A stretch of 64,000 nucleotides of DNA, taken from Paenibacillus sp. JJ-100. Lineage in GTDB: Bacteria > Bacillota > Bacilli > Paenibacillales > Paenibacillaceae. The notes under the pieces were generated by a model. It was not told the DNA's origin and did no database searches. It worked only from the letters and a program-made list of their open reading frames with translations. The stretch is from positions 186,001 to 250,000 of the forward strand of contig NZ_CAOJCM010000002.1 of assembly GCF_948329825.1 (NCBI RefSeq), given 5' to 3'. The number at the start of each line of letters is the position of its first letter. The stretch's first letter is position 1. This document shows positions 9,189 to 19,200 of the stretch, one piece after another. The position numbers and the translations under genes are program-made.

Positions 9189-9217
9189 ATAATAAGTCTT
9201 TATCTTACAAAATGCAA
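9189..9217 (-). promoter_or_regulatory. Likely sigma-A promoter of fur
   Basis: On the minus strand, TTGCAT and TATTAT are separated by 17 bases. The PerR box follows immediately downstream, a placement that fits repression. Confidence 0.5.
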
Positions 9218-9292
9218 TGCTTTACATCACAGTTTCATAAGAAATGAACGAAGCTGATAATTAATTGATAAGGAATCCAATCACAAAGAACA

Positions 9293-9320
9293 AAGAACCC
9301 TCACTATGTGAGGGTTCTTC
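9293..9320 (-). terminator. Terminator between gltD and fur
   Basis: A perfect 12-bp stem (AAGAACCCTCAC / GTGAGGGTTCTT) with a TAT/ATA loop. It ends the gltD transcript before the fur promoter. Confidence 0.8.
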
Positions 9321-9399
9321 TATCATACTCTCTTCTTCATTCAAACCATATGTTTAGTAGAAGTCATAAGGACATACACTACAAGCTTACTAACAAAAT

Positions 9400-10887
9400 T
9401 TAAGCTAAGACTGTTGCACCCATCAAATACTTATCCACTTCACGGGCAGCTTCACGGCCTTCATTAATCGCCCATACGACAAGACTTTGACCGCGGCGCA
9501 TATCACCAGCTGCAAACACTTTTTCCACATTGGTGTTGTATCTGCCATAACGCGCCTTAACGTTCGTACGACGATCCGTTTCAAGTCCTAATTGCTCAAC
9601 AAGCGTTTGTTCCGGTCCGTCAAAGCCAATAGCAATCATCGCCATCTGTGCAGGAAATACTCGCTCTGTGCCAGGGATTGGTTGATAAATTTTCCGGCCG
9701 GTCTCGTCAACGATACGCTCTATTTGAATCGTGTGAAGTTCTTTGAGATTGCCCTCTTCATCCCCCACAAATTTGGTCGTCATGATGGAGAATTCACGCG
9801 GATCTTGGCCAAACAATGCTTTAGCTTCTTCTTGAGCATAGTCCAGTGTATATACATTTGGAAATTGAGGCCAAGGGTTGTTAATCGGATCGCGTTCCAT
9901 TGGTGCCTGAGTATGGGTCCCAAATTGTGTAATCGTACGGCAGCCGTGTCGTAATGATGTGGCTACACAGTCAGAACCCGTATCCCCGCCACCAATTACA
10001 ATTACATCTTTATCTTTCGCGGAAATATAGTTACCATCTTCCAAGTTTGAATCCAAATAACTTTTAATGCTGCCATTGAGGAAGTCCATTGCATAGTGCA
10101 CACCTTTGAGGTCCGCACCCTCGATGTTAAATTCACGTGGTTTAGTTGCTCCACCACACAAAACAACAGCATCATATTCGTCAACAAGCTCTTGCGCCAT
10201 AATATCCTTGCCAATCTCTGTATTCGTAATAAACTGAATCCCTTCGGCTTCTAAGAGGTCTACACGACGCTGAACCACTTTTTTATCCAGCTTCATCGTT
10301 GGAATTCCGTACACCAGCAATCCACCGATACGATCCGAACGCTCATACACGGTTACCGTATGTCCAGCCTTGTTCAGTTGGGCCGCTGTTGCAAGTCCCG
10401 CCGGACCCGAGCCTACTACAGCTACACGTTTGCCAGTGCGTTTCTCCGGCGGCTGTGGGACAACCCAGCCTTCTTCAAATCCTTTTTCAATAATAGCCTC
10501 TTCGATCGTTTTAATCGTTACAGGTTGACCAATCAGACCAACTGTACACGATCCTTCACATGGAGCAGGACAGATCCGACCCGTAAACTCCGGAAAATTG
10601 TTTGTTTTGTGAAGGCGTTCCAGCGCTTCCTTCCACAAACCACGATAGACAAGATTATTCCACTCCGGAATCAGGTTATGAACCGGACATCCTGACGTAC
10701 CGCCAGTCATATCTATACCTGTATGGCAGTAAGGGGTACCACAATCCATGCACCTAGCACCTTGTGTTCTAAGCTCTTCTTCAGCCATATGTTTATGAAA
10801 CTCTTCCCAATCCTTGATGCGCTCCATTGGCGCTCGATCCGCAGGGAGCTGCCGTCTGTATTCCATAAATCCAGTAGGTGTAGACAT
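9400..10887 (-). CDS. gltD: Glutamate synthase (NADPH) small subunit, or GltD-like oxidoreductase
   Basis: A 495-residue flavoprotein that supplies electrons to the GltB glutamate synthase subunit. The N-terminal Cys motifs for [4Fe-4S] clusters are CMDCGTPYC and, further on, CPAPCEGSC. An FAD Rossmann motif (VVGSGPAGLATAAQL) and an NADPH motif (VIGGGDTGSDC) follow, with the C-terminal AAGDMRRGQSLVVWAI. Length is typical of the beta subunit. No gltB is adjacent: the upstream gap leads to dfrA on the same strand and fur lies downstream. Either gltB lies elsewhere or this is a GltD paralogue serving another partner. Confidence 0.9.
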   Translation of the reverse strand: MSTPTGFMEYRRQLPADRAPMERIKDWEEFHKHMAEEELRTQGARCMDCGTPYCHTGIDMTGGTSGCPVHNLIPEWNNLVYRGLWKEALERLHKTNNFPEFTGRICPAPCEGSCTVGLIGQPVTIKTIEEAIIEKGFEEGWVVPQPPEKRTGKRVAVVGSGPAGLATAAQLNKAGHTVTVYERSDRIGGLLVYGIPTMKLDKKVVQRRVDLLEAEGIQFITNTEIGKDIMAQELVDEYDAVVLCGGATKPREFNIEGADLKGVHYAMDFLNGSIKSYLDSNLEDGNYISAKDKDVIVIGGGDTGSDCVATSLRHGCRTITQFGTHTQAPMERDPINNPWPQFPNVYTLDYAQEEAKALFGQDPREFSIMTTKFVGDEEGNLKELHTIQIERIVDETGRKIYQPIPGTERVFPAQMAMIAIGFDGPEQTLVEQLGLETDRRTNVKARYGRYNTNVEKVFAAGDMRRGQSLVVWAINEGREAAREVDKYLMGATVLA

Positions 10888-11228
10888 CTTACGTTTCCCC
10901 CATCCGTTCTTGTCTTAATCCCTTCATTCTCATTGCTTTATATGAAACGGATTACGCATTTACCTAATTTTTTTGTCTATTGTATCACAAAATTTAATCA
11001 AAGATATTTTCAATTATAGTAGCATTTTCGTTATCGAATATTAAATGGATAATTCGCATAATTATTTGTGTTTTGTTCATCATAGCGTTTATGTAGGTTA
11101 GATTACCGTACTAATATTGAATGGATCAATCTACCTCTTGCATCACAACTCTGTCGGCTAAACTGCTTTCGGTAACATAAAAAAGACACCGTTCACGAGT
11201 AATTCGCTAGCTGGTGTCTTTTAATTTC
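10888..11228. other. Intergenic region between dfrA and gltD
   Basis: About 340 AT-rich bases without a credible gene. It holds the dfrA terminator at the high-number side of gltD's leader. A possible extended -10 for gltD on the minus strand (TGATACAAT, 10979-10987) has a poor -35. An imperfect inverted repeat around 11096-11142 (TAGGTTAGATT versus AATCTACC) could be a regulator site or leader structure. Confidence 0.4.
11181..11222 (-). terminator. Terminator after dfrA
   Basis: AAAAGACACC pairs with GGTGTCTTTT around a loop that itself contains a smaller CGAG/CTCG-like pairing; the minus-strand 3' side is T-rich. It ends the thyA-dfrA transcript. Confidence 0.75.
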
Positions 11229-11717
11229 TTACTTTTTCCGATCGTAAAACTCAAAGGTGAACGGGTATATGTTTTTCTCGTCCTGCTCCCCTACGACTTG
11301 TTTCTTCAGTTCCCACTCCGACCAATCCACTTCTGGAAAAAAGGTATCTCCTTCGAATGTCTCATGAATTTTGGTTACAACAAGTCGATCTGCAAACGGT
11401 AAAAACTCTTGATATACCTGAGAACCTCCGATAACACAAACCTCCTCGCCCTCCGTAACCTTCAACCCTTCTTCAATCGTATGTACGATTTCAGCCTGAT
11501 CAGCTTGGTAGTTCAAATCCCGGGTGACAATAATGTTACGCCGCTGGGGAAGGGGTTTGCCGCCAAACGATTCCCACGTATTCCGTCCCATAATTATCGT
11601 TTTATTCATAGTTTGCTGCTTAAAAAAAGCCATATCTTTGGGCAAACGCCAAGGAAGAGCGTTATTCCGTCCGATGACACCATTCTCCCCCATTGCCCAT
11701 ACCAATTCAATACTCAA
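11229..11717 (-). CDS. dfrA: Dihydrofolate reductase
   Basis: A 162-residue DHFR that reduces dihydrofolate to tetrahydrofolate with NADPH. Characteristic segments are MSIELVWAMGENGVIGRNNALPWRLP (first 26 residues, substrate loop), MGRNTWESFG, VIGGSQVYQ and TKIHETFEGDTFFP. Length matches chromosomal enzymes. It follows thyA by about 90 bases on the same strand, the usual coupling because ThyA generates dihydrofolate. An upstream AGGAGTG site supports the ATG. Confidence 0.96.
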   Translation of the reverse strand: MSIELVWAMGENGVIGRNNALPWRLPKDMAFFKQQTMNKTIIMGRNTWESFGGKPLPQRRNIIVTRDLNYQADQAEIVHTIEEGLKVTEGEEVCVIGGSQVYQEFLPFADRLVVTKIHETFEGDTFFPEVDWSEWELKKQVVGEQDEKNIYPFTFEFYDRKK

Positions 11718-11805
11718 AGGTTATAACACTCCTTTCATGGAATAGGTGAATTCATAATTGCTTTTAAGCTCAACATTTAAAGTAAAATGACTCTGCATCA
11801 GGTGC

Positions 11806-12600
11806 TTAAACTGCAATTGGAGCCTTAATGCCAGGATGGTGCTCATAATTTTCAAATTCGAAATCCTCAAACTTGTAATCAAAAATAGAATCGGGTTTTC
11901 GCTTGATAATCAGCTTAGGCAGAGGAAATGGCTCGCGCTCTAGCTGTGTTTTCACCTGCTCCACATGATTAGAATAGATGTGCACATCTCCACCAGACCA
12001 TATGAACTCCCCAACTTCTAAATCACATTGTTGTGCAATCATATGCGTCAAAAGCGCATAACTGGCAATGTTAAACGGTAAACCTAGGAACGTATCCACG
12101 GATCTCATCGTTAACATACAGGATAATTTACCCTCAGCCACGTAAAATTGAAACGCAAAATGGCATGGTGGCAACTTCATATTGTTAATTTCGGCCACAT
12201 TCCAAGCACTCACGAGATGACGGCGGGAATCCGGATTATTTTTAATCGAATCAACAACAGCTGCAATTTGATCTATTTTTTCTCCGTTTGGCGCTTCCCA
12301 TGTCCGCCATTGTGAGCCGTATACTGGACCAAGATCACCGTTTTCGTCTGCCCAATCGTCCCAGATTTTCACGCCATTCTCTTTCAGATAGGCAATGTTC
12401 GTATCACCACTCAAAAACCACAATAACTCATGAATAACCGATTTCAAGTGAATTCGTTTGGTCGTTACAAGCGGAAAGCCTTCAGACAAATCGTAACGGA
12501 GCTGTCTACCGAAGACAGATTGTGTCCCTGTTCCAGTACGATCGCCTTTGTGCACGCCGTGATCTAATATATCTTGTAATAAATCGAGATAGTTTTTCAT
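11806..12600 (-). CDS. thyA: Thymidylate synthase
   Basis: A 264-residue ThyA that methylates dUMP to dTMP using methylenetetrahydrofolate. The start motif [15 protein letters not shown], the catalytic Cys in [13 protein letters not shown], the [19 protein letters not shown] region and an [12 protein letters not shown]-terminus identify it. The ATG at 12600 has GAGGAG upstream and gives exactly the classic 264-residue length; the ORF's upstream ATG adds six residues. It forms an operon with dfrA. Confidence 0.97.
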   Translation of the reverse strand: MKNYLDLLQDILDHGVHKGDRTGTGTQSVFGRQLRYDLSEGFPLVTTKRIHLKSVIHELLWFLSGDTNIAYLKENGVKIWDDWADENGDLGPVYGSQWRTWEAPNGEKIDQIAAVVDSIKNNPDSRRHLVSAWNVAEINNMKLPPCHFAFQFYVAEGKLSCMLTMRSVDTFLGLPFNIASYALLTHMIAQQCDLEVGEFIWSGGDVHIYSNHVEQVKTQLEREPFPLPKLIIKRKPDSIFDYKFEDFEFENYEHHPGIKAPIAV

Positions 12601-12816
12601 GATGGTATCTCCTCGCAATCGTATTTCATACTTACTCTATCCTATAGACACATACACAGGCTTCAATTGACTTCATTCCATATCATGCCTGATCATTATA
12701 TCAGTTTAACACAACCACTGTGCCTCGGCATAGAATGATATTTGATCGTCGACAATTCAAGGTATGTAACCTTACCATTTTGTCCAATCTTCCGTTTCTT
12801 CAATCTTTACACTAAA

Positions 12817-12854
12817 AAAGAGGCGAACAACGCGTTAGCGCCATTCGCCTCTTT
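12817..12854 (-). terminator. Terminator of the pdh operon
   Basis: AAAGAGGCGAA pairs with TTCGCCTCTTT, with a GC-rich inner loop and a T-run on the minus-strand side (12813-12819). It follows the lpdA stop by about 45 bases. Confidence 0.85.
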
Positions 12855-12897
12855 GAATTTACATATGATGCCGGACGAATCCGATGCTTCAATGAAC

Positions 12898-14313
12898 TTA
12901 GCGGGAGATGATGTGGATCGGGTGACCCATTACCAATTCCGCTGCTTCCATCACAATTTCGCCCAATGTTGGGTGAGCGTGAATTGTCAGCGCCAGATCT
13001 TCCAAAGTTGCACCCATTTCGATTGCAAGACCCAGCTCAGCAATCAAGTTGGAAGCTTCCAAACCAACGATTTGGCAACCCAATACTAGGCCGCTTTCTT
13101 CGTCAGCAACGATTTTCACGAAGCCTTCAGCATGGTTCAAAGATACGGCACGGCCGTTACCCGCATAAGGGAATTTACCTGCTTTTACTTTGTAGCCTTT
13201 TTCTTTAGCTTCTTTTTCAGTGTAACCTACGCTGGAGCACTCTGGATCTGTGAATACAACAGCTGGCATACATTTGTAGTCTACTACAGACGGTTGTCCT
13301 GCGATTGCTTCAGCAGCCACTTTACCTTCATAAGAAGCTTTGTGTGCCAGAGCAAGACCAGATACGATATCACCAATAGCAAAGATGTGCGGGATGCTAG
13401 TGCGGCCTTGGTGATCGACTTTAACGAATCCACGCTCGTCAACATCTACACCAATCAGGTCAAGACCAAGCTCTCCATCTGTGTTTGGACGACGTCCAAC
13501 AGTAACCAGCAGGTAATCTGCAGTTACTTCTTTGGACTCACCATTTACAGAATATTTAACAGTTACATCTTTATCTGTTTGCTCAGCACTTTCAGCTTTT
13601 GCACCTGTTACGATATCGATGCCTGTTTTCTTCATGTTTTTAGCAACCAGGCTAGTCATGTCTTTATCGAATCCTGGCAATACCGTATCCATACCTTCGA
13701 TGATTGTTACTTTTGCACCAAATTTGGAGTACATTTGACCAAGCTCGGCACCGATATATCCGCCACCGATTACAATCAAACTTTTTGGTACTTCAGGCAA
13801 GTTCAATGCTTCTGTCGAAGACAGAATGCGTCCGCCAAACGGGAATGGTTTCAGTTCGATTGGACGGGAACCTGTTGCAATAATTGCATTTTTGAATTTG
13901 TAACGTGGTGATTCGTGATCGTTAAATACACGAGCTTCGTTTTCATTGATGAACATGCACTCACCGCTGAAAACTTCAATTTTGTTGCCTTTGAGCAAAC
14001 CAGCTACGCCGCCAGTCATTTTCTTAACAACGCCATTTTTGAATTCTTGAGTTTTAGCAAAGTCTACTTTTACGTTTTCAGCGGAGATACCAAAAGCATC
14101 GCCGTGAAGTGCAGCCTCATATTGGTGTGCAGCGGAGATCAGAGCTTTAGATGGAATACATCCACGGTTCAAACATACGCCGCCGAGCTCGGATTTGTCT
14201 ACGATCAATACGCTTTGGCCCAGTTGTGCAGCGCGGATGGCAGCTACATAGCCGCCAGGTCCCGCACCAATTACTAATGTGTCGATATTGAGAGAAGCGT
14301 CGCCTACTACCAT
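12898..14313 (-). CDS. lpdA: Dihydrolipoyl dehydrogenase (E3) of pyruvate dehydrogenase
   Basis: A 471-residue flavoprotein disulfide reductase that reoxidises dihydrolipoamide on E2 and makes NADH. The FAD motif ([19 protein letters not shown]), redox-active [15 protein letters not shown] (two Cys), NAD motif ([13 protein letters not shown]) and C-terminal active His in HAHPTLGEI are all present. It starts three bases after the E2 stop and is the last gene of the pdhABCD operon. It is also called pdhD in Bacillus. Confidence 0.97.
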   Translation of the reverse strand: MVVGDASLNIDTLVIGAGPGGYVAAIRAAQLGQSVLIVDKSELGGVCLNRGCIPSKALISAAHQYEAALHGDAFGISAENVKVDFAKTQEFKNGVVKKMTGGVAGLLKGNKIEVFSGECMFINENEARVFNDHESPRYKFKNAIIATGSRPIELKPFPFGGRILSSTEALNLPEVPKSLIVIGGGYIGAELGQMYSKFGAKVTIIEGMDTVLPGFDKDMTSLVAKNMKKTGIDIVTGAKAESAEQTDKDVTVKYSVNGESKEVTADYLLVTVGRRPNTDGELGLDLIGVDVDERGFVKVDHQGRTSIPHIFAIGDIVSGLALAHKASYEGKVAAEAIAGQPSVVDYKCMPAVVFTDPECSSVGYTEKEAKEKGYKVKAGKFPYAGNGRAVSLNHAEGFVKIVADEESGLVLGCQIVGLEASNLIAELGLAIEMGATLEDLALTIHAHPTLGEIVMEAAELVMGHPIHIISR

Positions 14314-14316
14314 ATC

Positions 14317-15624
14317 TTACACCTCCATAACAAGCAGCTCAGGGTTAGCGAGCAGCTGTTTAATGTAATTCATAAAGTTCTGTGCTGTTGCGCCATCGAT
14401 AATACGGTGGTCGAAGCTCAAGGAAAGAGCCATTACTGGTGCTGCAACAACTTCGCCGTCTTTAATAACCGCTTTTTCGCTGATGCGTCCAGTTCCGAGG
14501 ATTGCAACTTCAGGGAAGTTGATGATCGGAGTGAAGAACATACCACCAGCAGAACCGATGTTACTGATGGAGATCGTGCTTCCTTTCATTTCGTTCGCGC
14601 TCAGTTTACCTTCACGACCACGAGCTGCCAGATCACGGATGGAATCAGCGATCATCCAGATGGATTTACGGTCAGCATCTTTGATTACAGGAACGATCAG
14701 ACCGTTTTCTGTATCTGTTGCGATACCTATGTTGTAGTATTTTTTGTATACAATTTCGTTTGCTTCTTCATCGATCATTGCGTTCAGAGCAGGGAATTGG
14801 CGGGAAGCCGCAACCAATGCTTTAACAATGAATGGCAAGTAAGTAACTTTTGTACCTTTTTTCTCTGCAATTGGTTTCATGCGAGTACGGAATGCAACCA
14901 GTTCAGTTACGTCAACTTCGTCCATGATCGTAACGTGTGGTGCAGTGTAAGCAGATTTAACCATTGCGTTAGAGATCGCTTTACGAATACCTTTGAACGG
15001 TACGCGCTCTTCTTCAAGGCGTTGATCAGCTGCTGCTGCAGGTGCTGCGGATTTTTTCTCTTCTTGAGCCGGAGCTGTGGAAGATGCCGCTGCGGAAGAA
15101 CCGCCACCGTTTTTGAAGGATTCAACATCTTCTTTGGTTACTTTACCGTTGTTACCAGTGCCGTTAACCTGAGCGATGTCTACACCTTGCTCACGAGCAA
15201 ATTTGCGTACGCTTGGCGTAGCCAGAACGTCTTTTGCAGGGACTGCAGGAACGCTATTGTTGCCACCTTCTTGAGCTGCATTGGAGCTGGAAGCTGCTGC
15301 AGATGAACCGCTAGTATCAGCTCCGCCTTGTGCTGCGTCTTTTTCTTGTTCAGCAGGAGCGTCATCTTGCTCAGGCAATTCGCCTTCTGCATCGATTACC
15401 GCAACCACTTCACCAACGCGGCAGATTTGACCATCTTTAGCGAAAACTTCAGTTACTGTTCCGTTAACCGGACAAGGAACTTCAACAACCGCTTTGTCGT
15501 TCTGTACTTCCATGATGATATCATCGTCGGTTACTTTGTCCCCAACTTTGATGTGCATCTTGATAATTTCGCCTTCGTGTAGGCCTTCGCCTAGTTCAGG
15601 GAATTTGTATTCAAATTTAGCCAA
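14317..15624 (-). CDS. pdhC: Dihydrolipoamide acetyltransferase (E2) of pyruvate dehydrogenase
   Basis: A 435-residue E2 core protein. Residues 1-78 form one lipoyl domain with the lipoylated Lys in NDKAVVEV. An Ala/Ser/Glu-rich flexible linker follows. The E1/E3-binding domain starts at [16 protein letters not shown], a second Ala-rich linker comes next, and the catalytic domain ends in [10 protein letters not shown] with the His and Asp of the transacetylase site. The start is taken as TTG at 15624, because AAGGAGG lies eight bases upstream and the protein then begins at the usual [13 protein letters not shown]; the ORF's upstream ATG adds 18 unlikely residues. Confidence 0.96.
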   Translation of the reverse strand: MAKFEYKFPELGEGLHEGEIIKMHIKVGDKVTDDDIIMEVQNDKAVVEVPCPVNGTVTEVFAKDGQICRVGEVVAVIDAEGELPEQDDAPAEQEKDAAQGGADTSGSSAAASSSNAAQEGGNNSVPAVPAKDVLATPSVRKFAREQGVDIAQVNGTGNNGKVTKEDVESFKNGGGSSAAASSTAPAQEEKKSAAPAAAADQRLEEERVPFKGIRKAISNAMVKSAYTAPHVTIMDEVDVTELVAFRTRMKPIAEKKGTKVTYLPFIVKALVAASRQFPALNAMIDEEANEIVYKKYYNIGIATDTENGLIVPVIKDADRKSIWMIADSIRDLAARGREGKLSANEMKGSTISISNIGSAGGMFFTPIINFPEVAILGTGRISEKAVIKDGEVVAAPVMALSLSFDHRIIDGATAQNFMNYIKQLLANPELLVMEV

Positions 15625-15800
15625 CTGAAAAACCTCCTTGATTATGTGCTCAATCCTGAAAACAACCCTTAACTCCAAGAACCAACGGTTACTGCTACTG
15701 CAAATAACGGTTACTCAAGGGGCTAATGGCTGTTTACAGTGCAGTGTGAGCTGCGATGTGAATCACCATACTGCGCCTTGCGGCATGTCAGATGATTGAA

Positions 15801-16778
15801 TTAGAAGTTCATGACTTTATTAACCGCAGCAACGATACGTGCCGGGTTAGGCAACCATGTATCTTCGATTTGTGCAAATGGATATACTGTATCCGGACCA
15901 GCTACACGCAGAACCGGTGCTTCCAGATGCAGGATTGCTTTTTCATTGATTTGTGCAATGACTTCAGCAGCAACACCAGCACTCTTTTGAGCTTCTTGTA
16001 CTACAATTGCACGATTTGTTTTCTTAATGGAAGCAATGACAGTATCGATATCGATCGGGCTGATCGTACGAAGGTCGATAACTTCAACTTTGATACCTTG
16101 TTTTTCGAGTTCTTCAGCAGCTTTTACAGAAGTATGAACCATCATACCGTAAGTAATAATCGTAACATCAGAACCTTCACGAACTACGTTCGCTTTACCC
16201 AGTTCCACTACATAATCCTCTTCAGGAACTTCTGCACGGAAAGCGTGGTACAGATTCAAGTGCTCCATGAAGAATACAGGGTCGTTGTCGCGGATCGAAG
16301 CGATCATCAGACCTTTTGCATCGTAAGGATTAGAAGGAACTACTACTTTAATACCCGGAGTTTGCGTCAGCAAACCTTCCAGAGAGTCTGTATGCAACTC
16401 AGCCGCTTTTACGCCACCACCGAATGGTGTACGGAAAACAATCGGAGAATTGTATTTACCGCCGGAGCGGAAACGCATACGAGCAGCCTGAACAACCATT
16501 TGGTCAAGGGCTTCGAAGATAAAACCTACGAATTGGATCTCAGCTACCGGACGGAAGCCTTGAATACCCAGACCTACAGCCAAACCGCCGATTGCGGACT
16601 CAGCCAGCGGTGTATCAAACACACGCTCTTCGCCAAATTCTTTTTGCAAACCTTCCGTTACACGGAAAACGCCGCCGACATTACCTACGTCTTCACCGAA
16701 AAGGATAACGTTAGGATCACGTTTCAGCTCTACGCGAAGCGCATCACGGATTGCTTCTTTCATGTTCAATTGTGCCAT
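15801..16778 (-). CDS. pdhB: Pyruvate dehydrogenase E1 beta subunit
   Basis: A 325-residue E1 beta subunit, which with PdhA decarboxylates pyruvate and acetylates lipoyl-E2. Markers are [21 protein letters not shown], the [13 protein letters not shown] segment and the C-terminal transketolase domain ([11 protein letters not shown]). The ATG at 16778 has AAGGAGG upstream and gives the standard 325-residue length; a longer in-frame extension exists but is unsupported. About 175 bases separate it from the E2 start without a visible promoter. Confidence 0.97.
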   Translation of the reverse strand: MAQLNMKEAIRDALRVELKRDPNVILFGEDVGNVGGVFRVTEGLQKEFGEERVFDTPLAESAIGGLAVGLGIQGFRPVAEIQFVGFIFEALDQMVVQAARMRFRSGGKYNSPIVFRTPFGGGVKAAELHTDSLEGLLTQTPGIKVVVPSNPYDAKGLMIASIRDNDPVFFMEHLNLYHAFRAEVPEEDYVVELGKANVVREGSDVTIITYGMMVHTSVKAAEELEKQGIKVEVIDLRTISPIDIDTVIASIKKTNRAIVVQEAQKSAGVAAEVIAQINEKAILHLEAPVLRVAGPDTVYPFAQIEDTWLPNPARIVAAVNKVMNF

Positions 16779-16882
16779 TTGCTTCATTTCCTCCTTAAAC
16801 ATTGACGATTCACATTCAAATTCATACATGTATACCGAGACACCTTATGGGTGCCGGAAGTTTATGCTTTATCGGAAAAAAC

Positions 16883-17950
16883 TTATTGGAAATCTGCTTT
16901 TTGCTCTTCCAAGTGCTTAGGCGTTTGTTCGAACATGCTGTCGATCAAGCCTGAAATCGTCATTTTCTCGGTTTTTTCCGCTTTTTTAATTTCTTCATTT
17001 ACTTTAGCTTTTGCTTCTTCTTTCACACGTGCTGTATCTTCTTCAGTCCAAAGACCTTTTTTCTCCAGATATTTAGCAAAACGTGCGATTGGATCTTTTT
17101 CGCTCCACTCAGCTTCTTCTTCTTTTGTACGATACTTGGAAGCATCATCAGAAAGAGAGTGAGGACGGAAACGATAAGTTACTGCTTCAATCAATGTTGC
17201 GCCTTCTCCGTTACGTCCACGCTCAGCAGCTTCCTGAACCGCTTTGATAACAGCGAAGATGTCCATACCGTCAACTTTAACACCTTTGATACCTGCTGCT
17301 ACCGCTTTGTGAGCGATGGACAGCGCTGCTGTTTGTTTAGCAAAAGGTGTAGTGATGGCATAGCCGTTGTTTTGTACGAAGAAGATTACTGGCAATTTAT
17401 ATACACCAGCGAAGTTCAGGCCTTCATAGAAGTCACCTTCTGAAGAACCGCCGTCACCTGTGTATGTGATAACAACTTGCTTTTGTTTCTTCAATTTGTA
17501 ACCCATAGCGATACCCATTGCGTGCAGAATTTGTGCACCAATGATGATTTGTGGCATCAATACATTAACGCCATCTGGAATTTGTCCACCATGTTGGTGT
17601 CCACGGGAGTACAAGAATGCTTGATAAAGAGGAAGTCCGTGCCACACGAGTTGCGGAATGTCGCGATAGCCTGGAGCAATAAAGTCTTCTTTTTCAAGGG
17701 CAAACTCACTACCAACCATTGTAGCTTCTTGACCAGATACTGGAGCATAGAAACCAAGTCGACCTTGACGGCCGAGGTTTACTGCACGGTCATCCCAAGT
17801 ACGGGTAAATACCATGCGGTACATAATTTCTTTTAATTGATCGTCGGAAAGCTTAGGCATCATGTCTTTATTAACGATTTCACCGTCAGGAGACAGCACG
17901 GACAGAGCTTCTACATCCTCCGTGTATACTTCATAAGGAACCTTGCTCAT
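16883..17950 (-). CDS. pdhA: Pyruvate dehydrogenase E1 alpha subunit
   Basis: A 355-residue E1 alpha subunit carrying the thiamine diphosphate motif GDGGSSEGDFYEGLNFAGV...FFVQNN and the phosphorylation-loop-like YRFRPHSLSDD. It is the first gene of the operon pdhA-pdhB-pdhC-lpdA. The ATG at 17950 is chosen for its GAGGTG site; the longer ORF start at 17986 lies in the leader. The operon needs thiamine diphosphate, made by genes also found in this window. Confidence 0.97.
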   Translation of the reverse strand: MSKVPYEVYTEDVEALSVLSPDGEIVNKDMMPKLSDDQLKEIMYRMVFTRTWDDRAVNLGRQGRLGFYAPVSGQEATMVGSEFALEKEDFIAPGYRDIPQLVWHGLPLYQAFLYSRGHQHGGQIPDGVNVLMPQIIIGAQILHAMGIAMGYKLKKQKQVVITYTGDGGSSEGDFYEGLNFAGVYKLPVIFFVQNNGYAITTPFAKQTAALSIAHKAVAAGIKGVKVDGMDIFAVIKAVQEAAERGRNGEGATLIEAVTYRFRPHSLSDDASKYRTKEEEAEWSEKDPIARFAKYLEKKGLWTEEDTARVKEEAKAKVNEEIKKAEKTEKMTISGLIDSMFEQTPKHLEEQKADFQ

Positions 17951-18005
17951 TTTTTTCTTCACCTCAACAAAAAATTTGAATATCAAGTTCCGCTGTTATA
18001 TTATT

Positions 18006-18035
18006 ATTATACACCTGTTTCACTGCATACGTCAA
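18006..18035 (-). promoter_or_regulatory. Sigma-A promoter of the pdh operon
   Basis: On the minus strand TTGACG and a perfect TATAAT are 18 bases apart, about 56 bases before the pdhA start. Confidence 0.75.
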
Positions 18036-18112
18036 AGAAATCCGTAATTTTTTTATGTTTCCTTTCGGATTGTATGTATAACAGGCGCTTGATATTGGTA
18101 TAACAGCATAAT

Positions 18113-18126
18113 ACATGCTTGCATGT
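18113..18126. promoter_or_regulatory. Palindrome between pdhA and the esterase gene
   Basis: ACATGC-TT-GCATGT is a perfect dyad in the divergent region, upstream of both genes. It could be an operator; no regulator can be named. Confidence 0.3.
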
Positions 18127-18206
18127 TTGACCCATTGCCCGCACCAGGTTAATCTTACCGTATTGCGCTGGCGAATGCAAAAAATTACCCGGAAAGGTGA
18201 CGTTTT

Positions 18207-18941
18207 ATGACGGATTCCCGCTATTTGAAACGTACAATTGTGAAGGAAGAGATCGAAAGTCGTTATCTCGGCGAGAAACGAACTCTCCGTATTTATCTTC
18301 CCCCAGGCTACAATGAGCTACTAAGTTATCCCGTGGTTTATTGTCAGGACGGCGAAGAGTTTTTCAATTTTGGTCGAATTGCCACCACTGCGAATCGTAT
18401 AATCCTCGATGAAGGAGCAGAACCTTTCATTATTGTTGGAGTTCAGGTCGATGTGTCTGTGAGAACTCAAGAATACGCTCCGTTTGGCAATCGATTCAAA
18501 AATTACACGAAGTGCTTTGCAGAAGAGATTATTCCCTATGTAGAAGAGAAATATCCTGTGAGACGTTCTCCGCAGGAACGTGTCCTTGCCGGTGACTCAT
18601 TGGGTGGCAGTGTTTCACTACATTTGGCGCTAATGTATCCCGAATTGTTCACCCGCGTCATCAGCATGTCCGGCGCATTTTACTCCGCTTCTCAGGAGAT
18701 CTACGCAGCAGCCGAAGATTTATCCTGGCTGTCCATCTGGATGATCGTTGGTCTGCAGGAGACTGCCTTTGAAGCAGACACAGGTACGTATGATTTTGTA
18801 CAATTGAGCCGAGATACTCGGGATTTGCTGGAGAAGCGTGGTGCTCTCGTCTCCTATCAGGAGAAGGACGGGAATCACCAATGGGGCTTCTGGCAAAAGG
18901 AACTACCAGATGCATTGTTATACTTTTTAAAGGAAAGTTAG
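18207..18941 (+). CDS. Esterase-like alpha/beta hydrolase (enterochelin esterase/YbbA type)
   Basis: A 244-residue soluble hydrolase. The nucleophile Ser sits in GDSLGGS (about residue 133), and the likely catalytic His is in DGNHQWGFW near the C-terminus. The N-terminal RTLRIYLPPGYN segment is typical of the esterase D/Fes-like family. The ATG is preceded by AAAGGTGA. It stands alone, divergent from pdhA and closed by its own terminator. The substrate could be a siderophore ester or another small ester. Confidence 0.85.
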   Translation: MTDSRYLKRTIVKEEIESRYLGEKRTLRIYLPPGYNELLSYPVVYCQDGEEFFNFGRIATTANRIILDEGAEPFIIVGVQVDVSVRTQEYAPFGNRFKNYTKCFAEEIIPYVEEKYPVRRSPQERVLAGDSLGGSVSLHLALMYPELFTRVISMSGAFYSASQEIYAAAEDLSWLSIWMIVGLQETAFEADTGTYDFVQLSRDTRDLLEKRGALVSYQEKDGNHQWGFWQKELPDALLYFLKES

Positions 18942-18969
18942 GTATCAATGTTCCTTATTTTTTTAACTT

Positions 18970-18994
18970 GCGGCTAATCAGCCGCTCTTTTTTT
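18970..18994 (+). terminator. Terminator after the esterase gene
   Basis: GCGGCT-AATC-AGCCGC followed by TCTTTTTTT. Confidence 0.85.
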
Positions 18995-19033
18995 ACTTTC
19001 TAATTACTCAAATCAATTGTCAACGCTTACATT

Positions 19034-19087
19034 AGTGATCTGAAAAAGAAGCAGGAATATTCAGATCACTTTTACTCCTGCTTCTTT
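19034..19087 (-). terminator. Interleaved hairpins, probable terminator of the phosphatase gene
   Basis: Two perfect dyads are interleaved. Arms 19034-19044 and 19060-19070 (AGTGATCTGAA / TTCAGATCACT) share the space with arms 19045-19056 and 19076-19087 (AAAGAAGCAGGA / TCCTGCTTCTTT). On the minus strand the second dyad ends in TTTTT, so it can act as a terminator for the gene ending at 19201, while the first dyad would compete with it. Confidence 0.6.
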
Positions 19088-19200
19088 GCCATTTCATTAA
19101 CCATAGAAGAACGCTTTACAATTTGAACTGTTAAAATCCATTGTGAGCTTTCAACAAAACTTATTCCTTGTTCTGTTCTTTTGTATTTCTCTTATTACCC

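Noticed and set aside
10888..11228. T-box or other leader RNA upstream of gltD
   Set aside because: No T-box core or other conserved motif was found; the inverted repeat there is imperfect.
13132..13911. Long plus-strand ORF opposite lpdA
   Set aside because: It is antisense to a clear dihydrolipoyl dehydrogenase with intact motifs; the reading frame is open only because of the codon bias of the real gene.
15792..16805. Long plus-strand ORF opposite pdhB
   Set aside because: Antisense shadow of the E1 beta gene, with Cys/Phe/Arg-rich translation and no start site support.
19034..19087. H-type RNA pseudoknot
   Set aside because: The first connecting loop would have zero bases and would have to span a 12-bp stem, so the two stems are better read as alternatives.
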